Shown piece by piece: positions 50,874 to 60,611 of a DNA stretch of 64,000 nucleotides (positions are counted from its first letter, which is position 1; every line of letters begins with the position of its first letter). This DNA is from Marine Group I thaumarchaeote (GTDB lineage Archaea > Thermoproteota > Nitrososphaeria > Nitrososphaerales > Nitrosopumilaceae). The stretch spans positions 35,223 through 99,222 of the forward strand of contig JACATG010000004.1 in the NCBI GenBank assembly GCA_013390905.1, in the 5' to 3' direction. The translations under genes were made by a program, and so were the position numbers. The notes below the pieces were generated by a model that was not told where the DNA came from, made no database searches, and saw nothing but the letters and a program-made list of their open reading frames with translations.

Positions 50874-52475
50874 TTATTTTTTAGATGCTGCTTTGATAAA
50901 TGCTGAAAAGGATTCTTCAGGAAATCCGGGCCTACTATTGAATTCTGGGTGAAATTGAACTCCGAGATAGAATTTATGTGATGGAATTTCAAGTATTTCC
51001 ATTCTTTTACCTCCATCGCTTTCAGCTGAAAATATCAGTCCATTTTTTTCAAATTCAGGAATATACTCCTTATTGATTTCATATCTGTGTCTATGGCGTT
51101 TACTAATGGTTAATGAATTATAGATTTTTTGTGCATTTGTGTTATTTTTGATTGTTATTTCATTTGCACCTAATCTAAGAGAACCACCCATATCTAAAAC
51201 ATCCTTTTGTTCTGGAAGTAAATCTACTATTGGATTTTTTGCATCAGCTTTAATCTCAGCTGAATTTGCGTCTTCTAAATTCAAAACATTTCTTCCAAAT
51301 GCAATTGCAGCTAACTGGAACCCAAAACATATTCCAAAATATGGTATGTTTTTCTCACGTGCATAATTTGCAGTTTGGATAATTCCTTCAGAACCCCTTG
51401 TACCAAATCCACCTGGGACTAAAATCCCATCATAGTTTGATAGTGTATTATAATCTGTTATTGATTCAGAATCTATCCAGTCAATATCTATTGATTTTCC
51501 TATTTGTGCCCCTGCATGCTTTAATGCATGATTTACACTCACATAGCTATCTACAAGTGTAACATATTTTCCAACCATTGCAATCTTTATTTTCTGGTCT
51601 TCGTGATTAACCATGTTATTTGCAATCTCATTCCATTTATCCCAATTAGTTGAAGCATTTACCATTCCAACTTTTCCAAACTTTGTAAACATTGAATCCA
51701 TAATTCCTTGATCATAAAGCATCTGTGGAACTTCAAAGATTGATTTTGCATCGTGAGATGACAAAACATCTTTTATTGCTACATTTGTAAACATCGCAAT
51801 CTTTTTCTTTGTTTTTTCTTCTAGTGGTAATGTACATCTAACTGCCAAAAAGTCTGGTTGAATTCCTATCCTTCTTAATTCCTGGACACTGTGTTGTGTT
51901 GGTTTAGTTTTTTGTTCTCCTACTACATCAAGTGATGGAGCTAGTGTTACATGAACAAAGATTACTCCTTGTGACCCCTCTTCAACTTTCATCTGTCTTA
52001 GCGCCTCTAAAAATGGCAATGATTCAATATCCCCAACTGTTCCTCCACATTCTACTATCAAAAAGTCCAGTTTTTCATCCTCGGAAATCGCTCTAATTCT
52101 TTTTTTGATCTCATCAGTTATGTGTGGAATTATCTGAACACATACTCCCAAATACTCTCCCTTTCTCTCTGCTTCAATTACTGAAGAATATACCTGTGCA
52201 GTTGTAATGTTATGACTTTTTAGAATATCTTGGTTTAGGAATCTTTCATAGTTTCCAATATCCATGTCGCATTCGCCTCCATCTTCTGTTACAAAGACTT
52301 CGCCATGTGCAATTGGATTCATCGTTCCTGCATCATAATTTAGATAAGGATCTATTTTTACGCAAGAGACTTTTTGATCTGCTAATTGTAATAATTTTGC
52401 AATCGAGGAAGTTGTTACGCCTTTTCCAAGGCCAGACATCACACCACCTGTGACAAAAATATACTTCGTCTGCAC
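50874..52475 (-). CDS. pyrG: CTP synthase
   Basis: 533 residues: an N-terminal amidoligase with the P-loop GGVMSGLGKGV (10-20) and the EVFVTEDGGECDMDIGNYER segment, and a C-terminal class I glutaminase with GICFGFQLA (catalytic Cys) and HPEF. It turns UTP to CTP using glutamine or ammonia. Its stop directly abuts the convergent nadK stop. Its ATG is at 52475. Confidence 0.97.
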   Translation of the reverse strand: MQTKYIFVTGGVMSGLGKGVTTSSIAKLLQLADQKVSCVKIDPYLNYDAGTMNPIAHGEVFVTEDGGECDMDIGNYERFLNQDILKSHNITTAQVYSSVIEAERKGEYLGVCVQIIPHITDEIKKRIRAISEDEKLDFLIVECGGTVGDIESLPFLEALRQMKVEEGSQGVIFVHVTLAPSLDVVGEQKTKPTQHSVQELRRIGIQPDFLAVRCTLPLEEKTKKKIAMFTNVAIKDVLSSHDAKSIFEVPQMLYDQGIMDSMFTKFGKVGMVNASTNWDKWNEIANNMVNHEDQKIKIAMVGKYVTLVDSYVSVNHALKHAGAQIGKSIDIDWIDSESITDYNTLSNYDGILVPGGFGTRGSEGIIQTANYAREKNIPYFGICFGFQLAAIAFGRNVLNLEDANSAEIKADAKNPIVDLLPEQKDVLDMGGSLRLGANEITIKNNTNAQKIYNSLTISKRHRHRYEINKEYIPEFEKNGLIFSAESDGGKRMEILEIPSHKFYLGVQFHPEFNSRPGFPEESFSAFIKAASKK

Positions 52476-52770
52476 ATTAATGAAACAAGTATCTGTCTTT
52501 TGTATGTTTTGAATAATATGATGCGTTGGAATAACTATTGGAGGCCAGATTTAGTTTACTCAAAATTTTTAATAGTTTAGACAATTGTCGATCTTTACAA
52601 TTGTAAAAAAATTTCTTGTTTTTTTAACGAGTTTTAGATATTTTTAGGGTTGTTTTTTTATTTTTGTTTGTAAATAATATTATGAGAACTTCTAGATGGC
52701 GGCCATAACTGAAATTACTACCACCACCAACATTTGAGTGCTTGGCCCCCTCTTTAACGTATTTAGTCTG
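52476..52770. other. Intergenic region between trpA end and pyrG start
   Basis: 295 bp. It holds an 11-bp palindrome atggcggccat (52696-52706), a GC-rich patch around 52733-52755 and long T runs near 52610-52670 likely to be the pyrG promoter side. The only ATG frame is 13 codons. I see no gene. Confidence 0.5.
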
Positions 52771-53571
52771 CTAAAGTAAAGTTTGTTTTTTAAGACTTTT
52801 TGTAAAAGATATAATCTTTGATTCTAGTTTGTTTTGCGGAGTTTTTTCAATTAATTTCAAATATGCACTTCCAACAATTACTGCATCAGCTCCTGCTTTG
52901 ATGTATTTTTTTACATCATTAGGAGTTGAGATTCCAAATCCTACACCAACAGGAATTTTTCCTTTGGTTAGTTTTTTAACATTTTTGATTGCTTTTAATG
53001 TATAATTTTTAATTCCTGTTTTGATACCTGTTGTTCCATAAACCGCAACAAGATACAAGAATCCTGTTGATACTTTGGCAATCTTTTGTATTCTTGTATT
53101 AGATGTGTTTGGGGATATCAGAAATACTGTATCTGCATTGCCTTTCGCTGCTTTTAGATATTCTTTTGATTCCTCAATTGACATATCGGGAAGAATGAAT
53201 CCATCTATCCCTGCTTTTTTTGCTTCTGAGATAAATTTTGAATATCCTTTGTGATACAAGATGTTAGTGTATGTCATTAGCACTAATGGAATGTCTGTTT
53301 CTTTTCTGATTTTTTTTACAATGCTAAAAAACTTGGAAATCTTGGTACCTTTTTTGAGTGAAACTGTACTTGCATTTTGAATTACATGACCATCTGCTAT
53401 AGGATCTGAAAATGGAAAACCTAATTCTATAATGTCTGCTCCTCCCTTTACTAGACCTCTTACAGCCGTAATTGTGGCTTTTTCATTTGGAAATCCTACC
53501 ATGATGTATGATATCAGAGCCTTTTGATTTTTTGCCTCTAGTTCTGCAAACTTATCTTTAATCTTTGACAT
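52771..53571 (-). CDS. trpA: Tryptophan synthase alpha subunit
   Basis: 266 residues. The catalytic pair is E49 ([11 protein letters not shown]) and D60, the phosphate loop GFGIST is present near residue 210. It cleaves indole-glycerol phosphate to indole. Last gene of the leftward trp operon; it overlaps trpB by 14 bp. Confidence 0.97.
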   Translation of the reverse strand: MSKIKDKFAELEAKNQKALISYIMVGFPNEKATITAVRGLVKGGADIIELGFPFSDPIADGHVIQNASTVSLKKGTKISKFFSIVKKIRKETDIPLVLMTYTNILYHKGYSKFISEAKKAGIDGFILPDMSIEESKEYLKAAKGNADTVFLISPNTSNTRIQKIAKVSTGFLYLVAVYGTTGIKTGIKNYTLKAIKNVKKLTKGKIPVGVGFGISTPNDVKKYIKAGADAVIVGSAYLKLIEKTPQNKLESKIISFTKSLKKQTLL

Positions 53572-54745
53572 TTCTCTTCAAATAATTTTGTACTTCTTCA
53601 ACGTCTTTGTCTCCTCTTCCAGAAAGCGTTACAACTATTGATTCTGATTTCTTTCCTTTTCGGGCTACTTTGATTGCTTCTGCTATTGCATGAGCTGATT
53701 CAAGTGCTGGAATGATTCCTTCTGTTCTAGTAAGCATCAAGAATGCATCAACTACTTCTGCATCCGTAGCTGAATGATATTTTATTCGTTTTGTATCTTT
53801 ATAGTAAGAGTGTTCTGGGCCAACACCTGGATAGTCTAGTCCAGCTGAAATGCTATGCGTTTCTGTAATTTGTCCCTCTTTGTCTTGAAGTAGATATGTC
53901 ATCATGCCATGTAAGACTCCTTTAGTTCCAGCTGATAATGTTGCTGAATGTAATTTTGATTTTAATCCTTGACCTGCTGCCTCCACCCCAATCATCTCTG
54001 CATTAGAATCAATTAATGGATGGAATGTCCCAATTGCATTTGACCCTCCCCCAACACATGCTATTAGACTATCTGGCGTTCTGTTAATTTTTTTCATCTG
54101 CGATTTGATCTCATTTCCAATTACACTTTGAAAATCTCTAACCATCACTGGATAGGGATGTGGACCTACAGCAGAACCCAGTAGATAATATGTTGTTTCT
54201 ACATTAGTTATCCAATCACGAATTGCCTCATTGATTGCATCTTTCAGTGTCTTTGAACCTGAATATACTGGATAAACTTTGCAACCTAGCATATCCATTC
54301 GAAATACGTTAAGCTTTTGACGAATTGTATCCTTATATCCCATGTATACTTCGGCTTTCATACCTAAAGCAGCGCATGCCATTGCAGTGGCAACACCGTG
54401 TTGTCCTGCACCTGTTTCTGCAATGATTCTTTTCTTTTTCATCTTCTTTGCAAGAAGTGCTTGACCTAGTGTGTTGTTGATTTTGTGTGCTCCTCCATGT
54501 AGTAAATCTTCTCGCTTGAGATAGATTTTAGCACCTCCAAGTTTTTCTGATAAATTCTTTGCATAGTATAATGGAGTTGGTCGTCCTGCATATACTTTAA
54601 GATAGTAGTCTAGTTCTTTTTTGAAAGTTTTATCGTCCTTGAATTTAAGATAATTCTCTTCTAACTCTTCTATAGCTGGAACTAGAGTTTCTGGAATATA
54701 CTTTCCACCAAATTCTCCAAATCTGCCGTTCTTAGGATATTTCAA
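53558..54745 (-). CDS. trpB: Tryptophan synthase beta subunit
   Basis: 395 residues, the TrpB1 form that pairs with TrpA. PLP Lys is K88 (GGAHKINN), the phosphate-binding loop is [10 protein letters not shown]. It joins indole and serine. It overlaps trpC by 4 bp and trpA by 14 bp. Confidence 0.97.
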   Translation of the reverse strand: MKYPKNGRFGEFGGKYIPETLVPAIEELEENYLKFKDDKTFKKELDYYLKVYAGRPTPLYYAKNLSEKLGGAKIYLKREDLLHGGAHKINNTLGQALLAKKMKKKRIIAETGAGQHGVATAMACAALGMKAEVYMGYKDTIRQKLNVFRMDMLGCKVYPVYSGSKTLKDAINEAIRDWITNVETTYYLLGSAVGPHPYPVMVRDFQSVIGNEIKSQMKKINRTPDSLIACVGGGSNAIGTFHPLIDSNAEMIGVEAAGQGLKSKLHSATLSAGTKGVLHGMMTYLLQDKEGQITETHSISAGLDYPGVGPEHSYYKDTKRIKYHSATDAEVVDAFLMLTRTEGIIPALESAHAIAEAIKVARKGKKSESIVVTLSGRGDKDVEEVQNYLKRNVKD

Positions 54746-55518
54746 TATGCTTTCACCAGTTTCCTTACCTGTTCTTCAATATTATCGCTTTTCATAATGC
54801 TTGAACCTACCAAGAAAGCATCTGCTCCGGACTTTTTTAGATATTGGATATCTTCAGTAGTTTCAATACCACTCTCTGATAAGATTGGTCTTGATTTCTC
54901 ATATCCTTCTAGAACTGTCTTAGTAGTTTTTAGATCAATTTCTAATGTATCCAAATTTCTGTTGTTAACTCCAATAAGATCAGCATCAGTCTTTAACGCA
55001 TTTTCAAATTCTTGTTTTGTATGAACTTCAAGGAGAATTTTCAGTTCTTTTTTGTGAGCATACTCAATAAACTCATCAATCTCCTTGAGAAATCCTTGAT
55101 CAAACAATGACTGAATCAATAAAATGTAATCTGCACCCATTTTTTCTGCAGCATCTATCTGAATATTCTCTATCATAATATCTTTCATCAATAATGGAAT
55201 ATCTACTGACTCTCTGACCTTCATGAAATATTCTGGTGAGCCGTGAAATAGGTTGGGCTGAGTAAGGATTGACAGTGCTTTTGAGCCTCCAGCAATCATC
55301 TGCCTTGCTATGCTTGCCGGATCTGTGAGGGTTCTAATCTTTCCCAGGGACGGGGATGCAAATTTTATCTCAGTAAGTAGTGTTGGATGAGAATTATTCT
55401 TGATAATTTGAATAAAGTCCTTACTAGATTTTTGTAGATTTACATCTATCTCATATGTTCCATCATCAATTGCTGTTTGAGAATTAGTTACCAATCTTTT
55501 TAAAATATTTTCAGCCAT
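54742..55518 (-). CDS. trpC: Indole-3-glycerol phosphate synthase
   Basis: 258 residues. TIM-barrel with TEIKFASPS (catalytic Lys), [14 protein letters not shown] (Glu), [12 protein letters not shown] IGVNNRNL, and ILSESGI. A single function; no fused TrpF domain. Overlaps trpD by 1 bp and trpB by 4 bp. Confidence 0.96.
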   Translation of the reverse strand: MAENILKRLVTNSQTAIDDGTYEIDVNLQKSSKDFIQIIKNNSHPTLLTEIKFASPSLGKIRTLTDPASIARQMIAGGSKALSILTQPNLFHGSPEYFMKVRESVDIPLLMKDIMIENIQIDAAEKMGADYILLIQSLFDQGFLKEIDEFIEYAHKKELKILLEVHTKQEFENALKTDADLIGVNNRNLDTLEIDLKTTKTVLEGYEKSRPILSESGIETTEDIQYLKKSGADAFLVGSSIMKSDNIEEQVRKLVKAY

Positions 55519-56558
55519 TATATTATCTCCTTTAATTTTGAAATGTCACCCGTATCTACCACAAAGTTTTCCAAAGTCTTGAATGCTTTTCCATTACTAA
55601 TTGTATTCATAGCTAATTCTACACCTTCTTCAAAATTATTTGCAATGTTTGCAACAATTAATCCCCCTGCTGCATTCAGTGCTGTGGTTTCAATCATTGC
55701 TTGATTTGCAGTGTTGTTTAGAACGCCAACAAATGACTTTATCGCATCTTCTCTTGTTTCAATTTGAATGTCTTTGAGTGATGATTTGTGTAATCCTACC
55801 ACTTCAGGATCAATTACATTCATCAATACTTTATCATCTCTCAAAATACATACTCTGTTAGTTGCACTAGTAGAGAATTCATCCATTCCATCATCAGAAC
55901 GTACTGTCATGATATTTTCTGCACCTCTTCTTTTTAGAATTGCTGGTAATCTATCAAGATATTCATTAGAAAATACCCCAACTAGTTGATTTTTTACTCC
56001 AGCAGGATTTGATAATGGTCCTAGGAGATTGAAAGCTGTTCTTTTACCTAATTGTTTTCTTGCTGGGCCAACATATTTCATTGCGGGATGAAACTTTTGT
56101 GCAAACATAAAACAAATTTTATGTTTTTCTAGAATTTGTACAATCTTTGATGGTTCTTGACTTAGATCATATCCAAAATACTCAAAAATATCTGCACTAC
56201 CAGAAACTCCTGAAGTGGAACGATTCCCATGCTTTGCAACTACTCCTCCAGCAGCAGCTACAACAAATGAAGCCGTAGTGGATATGTTAAATGTCTGAAG
56301 CTTGTCTCCTCCAGTACCACACATATCGATAATGGTTCCAGTGTTTTTAGGCTCAATTTTTAGAGATAATTCCTGCATCTTATCCAGCATCCCAAGTAGT
56401 TCATCATCTGTTTCTCCTTTCTCTTCTAGATTGGATAGAAAATCTGCATTCTCTTGGATGTTTGTATTTCCTGAAAGAATGTCTGCCATGATATTATTCA
56501 TCTCATCATAGGTAAGGTCTGTCTTCTCTTGTAATTTTTGAATTAAATTTGAAATCAT
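55518..56558 (-). CDS. trpD: Anthranilate phosphoribosyltransferase
   Basis: 346 residues. PRPP-binding CGTGGDKLQTFNIST (80-94) and the anthranilate site KHGNRSTSGVSGSAD are clear. It attaches phosphoribose to anthranilate. Overlaps trpG by 4 bp and trpC by 1 bp. Confidence 0.97.
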   Translation of the reverse strand: MISNLIQKLQEKTDLTYDEMNNIMADILSGNTNIQENADFLSNLEEKGETDDELLGMLDKMQELSLKIEPKNTGTIIDMCGTGGDKLQTFNISTTASFVVAAAGGVVAKHGNRSTSGVSGSADIFEYFGYDLSQEPSKIVQILEKHKICFMFAQKFHPAMKYVGPARKQLGKRTAFNLLGPLSNPAGVKNQLVGVFSNEYLDRLPAILKRRGAENIMTVRSDDGMDEFSTSATNRVCILRDDKVLMNVIDPEVVGLHKSSLKDIQIETREDAIKSFVGVLNNTANQAMIETTALNAAGGLIVANIANNFEEGVELAMNTISNGKAFKTLENFVVDTGDISKLKEII

Positions 56559-57145
56559 TTTTCTTTCACCTGTTTTATGAAATTTGCTAGAATTTTTTTC
56601 CCCTCTTCAGTCATTATTGATTCTGGATGAAATTGTACTCCCTCAATTAGATATTTTTTGTGTCTTATTGCCATTATCTCTCCATCGTCTGCAGCTGTAG
56701 CTGTTACTTCCAGTATATCTGGAATTATTGTTTTGTCACCTACCAAACTATGATATCTTGTTGCTCTAAATGGATTACTTACTCCCTTGAACAGTTCTGA
56801 ATTGTTATGATTTACTGGACTAGTCTTTCCATGTCTTACACATCCTGCGTTTGTTACTTTACCACCAAATGCATGAATAATTCCTTGATGTCCAAGACAT
56901 ACTCCAAGAATTGGTGTAGTTGGCCCCATGTTAGTTATGACATCTAAACATACTCCAAAGTATTTCTTATCTTCTGGAGTTCCTGGACCTGGTGAAATTA
57001 CTATCGCATCATAGTTTTTCTGTTTAATTTCATCTAATGTTATTTTGTCATTTCTAATAACATCTGACTCTACTCCTAATTCCCCTAGATATTGTGCAAT
57101 GTTATACACAAATGAATCATAGTTGTCGATGATTAGAAATTTCAT
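56555..57145 (-). CDS. trpG: Anthranilate synthase glutaminase subunit
   Basis: 196 residues, class I glutamine amidotransferase. Catalytic Cys83 is in GVCLGHQG, and the His-Glu pair in VQFHPESI. It hands ammonia to TrpE. ATG overlaps the trpE stop by 4 bp. Confidence 0.97.
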   Translation of the reverse strand: MKFLIIDNYDSFVYNIAQYLGELGVESDVIRNDKITLDEIKQKNYDAIVISPGPGTPEDKKYFGVCLDVITNMGPTTPILGVCLGHQGIIHAFGGKVTNAGCVRHGKTSPVNHNNSELFKGVSNPFRATRYHSLVGDKTIIPDILEVTATAADDGEIMAIRHKKYLIEGVQFHPESIMTEEGKKILANFIKQVKEK

Positions 57146-58488
57146 TTTGTTGCCTCCTTTAATGCTTGAAGCATTGCACCTGCCTTGAATTCTATCTCCT
57201 TGAATTCATGTTCTGGAATGGAATCCGCAACTATTCCAGCTCCTGATTGTACAAATCCTCTTTTTCCATCAATGAATATACTTCTAATTGCTATGGCAAA
57301 ATCACAGCATCCATTAAATGAGAAATATCCAACTGCTCCTGCGTATGGTCCTCTAGATTCAGTCTCTAATTCATCAATGATCATCATAGCCCTAACTTTG
57401 GGAGCCCCTGAGACTGTTCCAGCTGGAAATACTGCCTTGAACGCATCAAACATGTCGTTATTAGGCGCTAATTTGCCTACTACGTGGGTAACTATGTGTT
57501 GAACATGACTAAATCGCTTTATCTGCATAAGGGATTCTGGATGAACTGTTCCATACTTGCATACTCTGCCAATATCATTTCGTCCCAAATCCACTAGCAT
57601 TGTATGTTCTGCTAACTCCTTTTCGTCATGGAGTAGTTCATCAGCTAGTTGTTTGTTCTTTTCTTCATCATCAGTAATCTTTCTGGTTCCAGCAATTGGA
57701 AAAGTTTCTACTTTATCATCAGTTATTCGAACTAACATTTCAGGAGATGCCCCAATGATTATTTTGGAACCTTGTTTTAGATGATACATGTATGGTGATG
57801 GATTTAATTTTCGTAACGTTTTGTATAAAGTTAAATGGTCACCGTTATTCTCAAATGCAAACTTTCTAGACAGAACAACTTGGAATATATCTCCAGCATG
57901 GATTAATTTTTTTGCCTTGTTAACAATATCTGAGAATTTTTCTTTATCCATGTTTGGTGTTACTTCAGAAGAGTGGAAATCACCAAATGTATCACCATTC
58001 ATCTTTAATTTATCAAATCTATTTTCATCATGGTAAAAGTAGAATAGTTTCTTGTGTAAATTATCATACATAATACCATCATCATAAATTCCAAATTCCA
58101 TTAGTGGTTGCGGTGAGTTATGAGTGTCTGGAATATTTTCTATTAGTCTAATTGCATCATAGTTAACAACTCCAACTGCTCCACCTAGATATCGATAACT
58201 TTGATCATCTGATCTTCCTAAGAGTTTCTTAAGTTCTGCAAATGGGTCTGTGGTTTGTACGGTTTCAGTATCGCCACCTCGAAGAATTTCTACTTTATCT
58301 GAGTATCCTTTGAGAATTATCTTTGGATCAAATCCCATTACTGATGTCTCAGCTAGTACTTCAGGACCTGTTAGTGATTCAAAGAGAAATGAATGCGAAT
58401 AATTTCTTGAAATTTTATTATAAATTTGAAATTGGTTTTCAGATAAATCTAGGGGTATTACTTTTGCAGAGTTTCCAAATGTGTTCAC
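57142..58488 (-). CDS. trpE: Anthranilate synthase component I
   Basis: 448 residues from GTG at 58488; a TTG at 58548 would add 20 residues. I prefer 58488 because a TATA-like box lies about 30 bp before it. The chorismate-binding half has FQVVLSRKF, the GTxxGxPK-like PAGTVSGAPKVRAM and FVQSGAGIVADS motifs. An LLES-type feedback site is at FLFESLTG. First gene of the trp operon. Confidence 0.95.
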   Translation of the reverse strand: MNTFGNSAKVIPLDLSENQFQIYNKISRNYSHSFLFESLTGPEVLAETSVMGFDPKIILKGYSDKVEILRGGDTETVQTTDPFAELKKLLGRSDDQSYRYLGGAVGVVNYDAIRLIENIPDTHNSPQPLMEFGIYDDGIMYDNLHKKLFYFYHDENRFDKLKMNGDTFGDFHSSEVTPNMDKEKFSDIVNKAKKLIHAGDIFQVVLSRKFAFENNGDHLTLYKTLRKLNPSPYMYHLKQGSKIIIGASPEMLVRITDDKVETFPIAGTRKITDDEEKNKQLADELLHDEKELAEHTMLVDLGRNDIGRVCKYGTVHPESLMQIKRFSHVQHIVTHVVGKLAPNNDMFDAFKAVFPAGTVSGAPKVRAMMIIDELETESRGPYAGAVGYFSFNGCCDFAIAIRSIFIDGKRGFVQSGAGIVADSIPEHEFKEIEFKAGAMLQALKEATK

Positions 58489-58514
58489 CCATAGACCAAA
58501 TCCTAGAGGTTTAT

Positions 58515-58522
58515 TATTTAAA
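58515..58522 (-). promoter_or_regulatory. TATA-like box for the trp operon
   Basis: tttaaata in the leftward direction, about 30 bp before GTG 58488. It lies inside the longer possible trpE frame, which argues for the shorter start. Confidence 0.5.
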
Positions 58523-58588
58523 TTGAACAGTAGGTTCTGATTGTTCAATTTTTGTCTAAAATAATTGGGTTTGCAGGCACGGAATGAT

Positions 58589-58605
58589 TACGGTATTGTA
58601 CGGTA
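58589..58605. promoter_or_regulatory. Direct repeat tacggta-ttg-tacggta, candidate operator
   Basis: Two identical 7-bp copies (58589-58595 and 58599-58605) spaced exactly 10 bp, one helical turn, ahead of the TATA box of the rightward gene and within the divergent region shared with trpE. A place for a transcription factor to bind. Confidence 0.45.
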
Positions 58606-58607
58606 CC

Positions 58608-58615
58608 TTTATATC
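58608..58615 (+). promoter_or_regulatory. TATA box for the 58640 gene
   Basis: tttatatc centred about 28 bp before ATG 58640, consistent with a nearly leaderless transcript. Confidence 0.55.
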
Positions 58616-58639
58616 ATATTTAGTCGTAATAGAATTACC

Positions 58640-58828
58640 ATGCAGGGGGTAAATCAAACAATCATGCAGGATATGCAGATTCTAAGAGCACACGATGTCC
58701 TATCTTCAGTTTCTAAAGTAGAATGCTATGTTTGTGGCAAGGGAATAGATGATGGTCATACTATTACTGCCAAGACCTTACCTCATGGAATAGTGCTATT
58801 TTGTGACGTTCATTATTCATTACAATGA
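58640..58828 (+). CDS. 62-residue Cys/His protein, divergent from trpE
   Basis: ATG at 58640; an upstream TTG at 58565 would cross the TATA box and repeats. A helical start (MQGVNQTIMQDMQILRAHD) precedes CYVCGKG, a hairpin and a CDVHYSLQ end, giving a C-x2-C plus C-x2-H zinc site. Function unknown; by position it may have a role tied to the trp operon. Confidence 0.65.
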   Translation: MQGVNQTIMQDMQILRAHDVLSSVSKVECYVCGKGIDDGHTITAKTLPHGIVLFCDVHYSLQ

Positions 58829-58895
58829 AAATTTCATGATTGAAATGTATAGTCGTACTAGGAAATTTATAGAATCAAATTCTTTGAATTAATCA

Positions 58896-59645
58896 TTGCC
58901 TGAAGACAACGACAAAATTCTTCCGAAAGACTTTGATTCAGATTATAGTCTACCTGGTCGCTTTGGGGAAAGTAATTCAGAATATTTTGATGTGGAATCT
59001 GTCAAATTTAAACCAAAAAACAGGGCAATTTTGGTAATTACAATATCTTTTGTGATTTTTTCATCTGTATTCTTCGCATACTATTTTATGAACCAAAACG
59101 AGATTGATTCAAAGATAATTCAAAATACCATTAATTTCGATCCTGAAAAAAAATTGCTGAACCAATATGGTGTAGGTGAATATGGAAGTGATCATGCACA
59201 TGCTGCAATTACAGTTTTTGTAGATGGTGAACAACTAAACTTTGGTTTGCCACAGTTTCAAATTTCAAGTAGATACATCCACTTTGAAAACAATAATCCG
59301 TATCTCATTCACAAGCATGCAACTGGTGTTCCATTAGAAATATTGTTTGCATCGTTTGGAGTTAAGATTACACCCGACTGCATTATGTTAAATTATGATG
59401 AATCTGTTGACATCAAAACTGGCAGGTTCTGTAATGGACAAAACCAATCCCTGGTGTTTTATGTTAATGGAGATGAATACTACTCAGATATTTCCCAGTA
59501 TGTACTTGAGCATAATGATCGAATACTAGTATCCTTTGGCGATACTAAATTCGTCTTAAAACATCTTTCATATTTGGAATCTTTGAAGATATTGGATATA
59601 CCAAAAAAGACTCTACAATACTCTGGAAATGATATACTTATCTGA
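58896..59645 (+). CDS. Membrane-anchored His-rich extracytoplasmic protein
   Basis: 249 residues, TTG start. A charged N-terminal 43 residues, one membrane helix (about 44-65, AILVITISFVIFSSVFFAYY), then an outer domain with three His clusters: GSDHAHAAITVFVDG, RYIHFEN and YLIHKHATG. These look like a metal site, perhaps copper. It resembles a thaumarchaeal family sometimes called protein-disulfide isomerase, but I see no CxxC. Only one or two Cys occur (PDCIML, GRFCNG). Confidence 0.7.
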   Translation: MPEDNDKILPKDFDSDYSLPGRFGESNSEYFDVESVKFKPKNRAILVITISFVIFSSVFFAYYFMNQNEIDSKIIQNTINFDPEKKLLNQYGVGEYGSDHAHAAITVFVDGEQLNFGLPQFQISSRYIHFENNNPYLIHKHATGVPLEILFASFGVKITPDCIMLNYDESVDIKTGRFCNGQNQSLVFYVNGDEYYSDISQYVLEHNDRILVSFGDTKFVLKHLSYLESLKILDIPKKTLQYSGNDILI

Positions 59646-59677
59646 TTCAAAACCATGAATGCTAAATTCCAAACTCA

Positions 59678-59770
59678 TTATTTTCTAAACATCAACCAGA
59701 TTCTGGTTCCTATCAAAATCCCTACTGCAAGAACTATGATTATTGGAACAATGATTTGACCCTCAGTCAT
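59678..59770 (-). CDS. 30-residue single-pass membrane microprotein
   Basis: ATG frame: short polar start (MTEGQ), one hydrophobic helix (IIVPIIIVLAVGILIG) and a basic end (FRK). It starts 6 bp after the DUF1059 stop on the same strand and was probably co-transcribed with it. Confidence 0.45.
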   Translation of the reverse strand: MTEGQIIVPIIIVLAVGILIGTRIWLMFRK

Positions 59771-59776
59771 TATACA

Positions 59777-59953
59777 TTAGATATCTTTGATGAGTGATTT
59801 TATTTTTGCTACAAGTTCAGGAGTTATCTCCATGTCTTTGTGGTCTGTTTTGTCGTGTTCTGCCACTTTATTCATCAATTCTTCTTCTGTTTCTGCAGTT
59901 GCAGACCATCCACAATCACATCTTCCATCTGAGCAGCTAATACTTTTTGTTAT
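59777..59953 (-). CDS. DUF1059-like small protein, apparent ATA start
   Basis: 58 codons reading TKSISCSDGRCDCGWSATAE, then EEELMNKVAEHDKTDH and ELVAKIKSLIKD. This is the DUF1059 pattern (Cys pair then TEEELM and a C-terminal helix). No ATG, GTG or TTG lies upstream before a stop. The codon where MTKSISC would begin is ATA (59951-59953), 25 bp from a TATA box, so the gene either starts at ATA or has just lost its start. Confidence 0.7.
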   Translation of the reverse strand: MTKSISCSDGRCDCGWSATAETEEELMNKVAEHDKTDHKDMEITPELVAKIKSLIKDI

Positions 59954-59974
59954 GAATGAAATGCGTTTTACAAG

Positions 59975-59981
59975 TATTTAT
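59975..59981 (-). promoter_or_regulatory. TATA box for the DUF1059 gene
   Basis: ataaata in the leftward sense, centred 25 bp from the ATA codon at 59953. It places the transcript start on that codon. Confidence 0.5.
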
Positions 59982-60036
59982 CAAGTGTACCAAATTTGTC
60001 TGAATCCCTAAAATAATAGAATAATTAAGATAGGTT

Positions 60037-60126
60037 ATGGGATTTCTCAAAAGTCTAAGCAAATTTTGTATTCTCAAAAAGGTTAGAGACAAGGCAGACG
60101 AACCTGAAGAAAAAGAAAATCACTAA
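60037..60126 (+). CDS. 29-residue amphipathic microprotein candidate
   Basis: ATG frame, basic first half (GFLKSLSKFCILKKVR) and acidic second half (DEPEEKENH). It precedes the rhodanese gene by 49 bp. Could be chance. Confidence 0.35.
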   Translation: MGFLKSLSKFCILKKVRDKADEPEEKENH

Positions 60127-60175
60127 TCACCAAGAAATTCATTTAGATTAAATTATCAAATACGGGATAATATTC

Positions 60176-60472
60176 ATGGCAGATAAAATAACAGCACAAG
60201 ATCTCAAAGCTAAAAAAGATGAATTTGTAATAATTGATGTTAGAGAAGCTGATGAGATAGAGAGTGGAATGATTGAAGGTTCGATTAACATGCCACTAGG
60301 TTTGACAATTAGAAACGCAAAGAAAAAGCAGATCGAAGAGATGAGAGGAAAGAAAATTTGCACTTATTGTGGAACTGGTTACAGGGGAAACATTGCAGCA
60401 GACGAATTAAACAAAGAAGGATTTAATGCAGTAACCTTGGATGGCGGCTTTGGTTCTTGGAATCAATCTTGA
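60176..60472 (+). CDS. Rhodanese-domain sulfurtransferase
   Basis: 98-residue single rhodanese domain. The active-site loop is C65-GTGY-R70 (CxxxxR), after VIIDVREADE. It transfers sulfane sulfur, for example to cyanide or thiols, in the cytoplasm. Single gene; acceptor unknown. Confidence 0.92.
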   Translation: MADKITAQDLKAKKDEFVIIDVREADEIESGMIEGSINMPLGLTIRNAKKKQIEEMRGKKICTYCGTGYRGNIAADELNKEGFNAVTLDGGFGSWNQS

Positions 60473-60611
60473 TTTTTTTATTTTTACAGATTAATTGAAT
60501 AATTTCGTTGCTTCATAATTCGGCAAACTCATCACGACTAAGAGGAATCAGAGAGAACACCTAGGTATAATCATCAGCATATCTGCTGGAATTTTTAAAT
60601 TATAAAACACT

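Noticed and set aside
52696..52737. A 13-codon ATG frame next to an 11-bp palindrome
   Set aside because: Too short, low-complexity Thr run, no start signal of its own.
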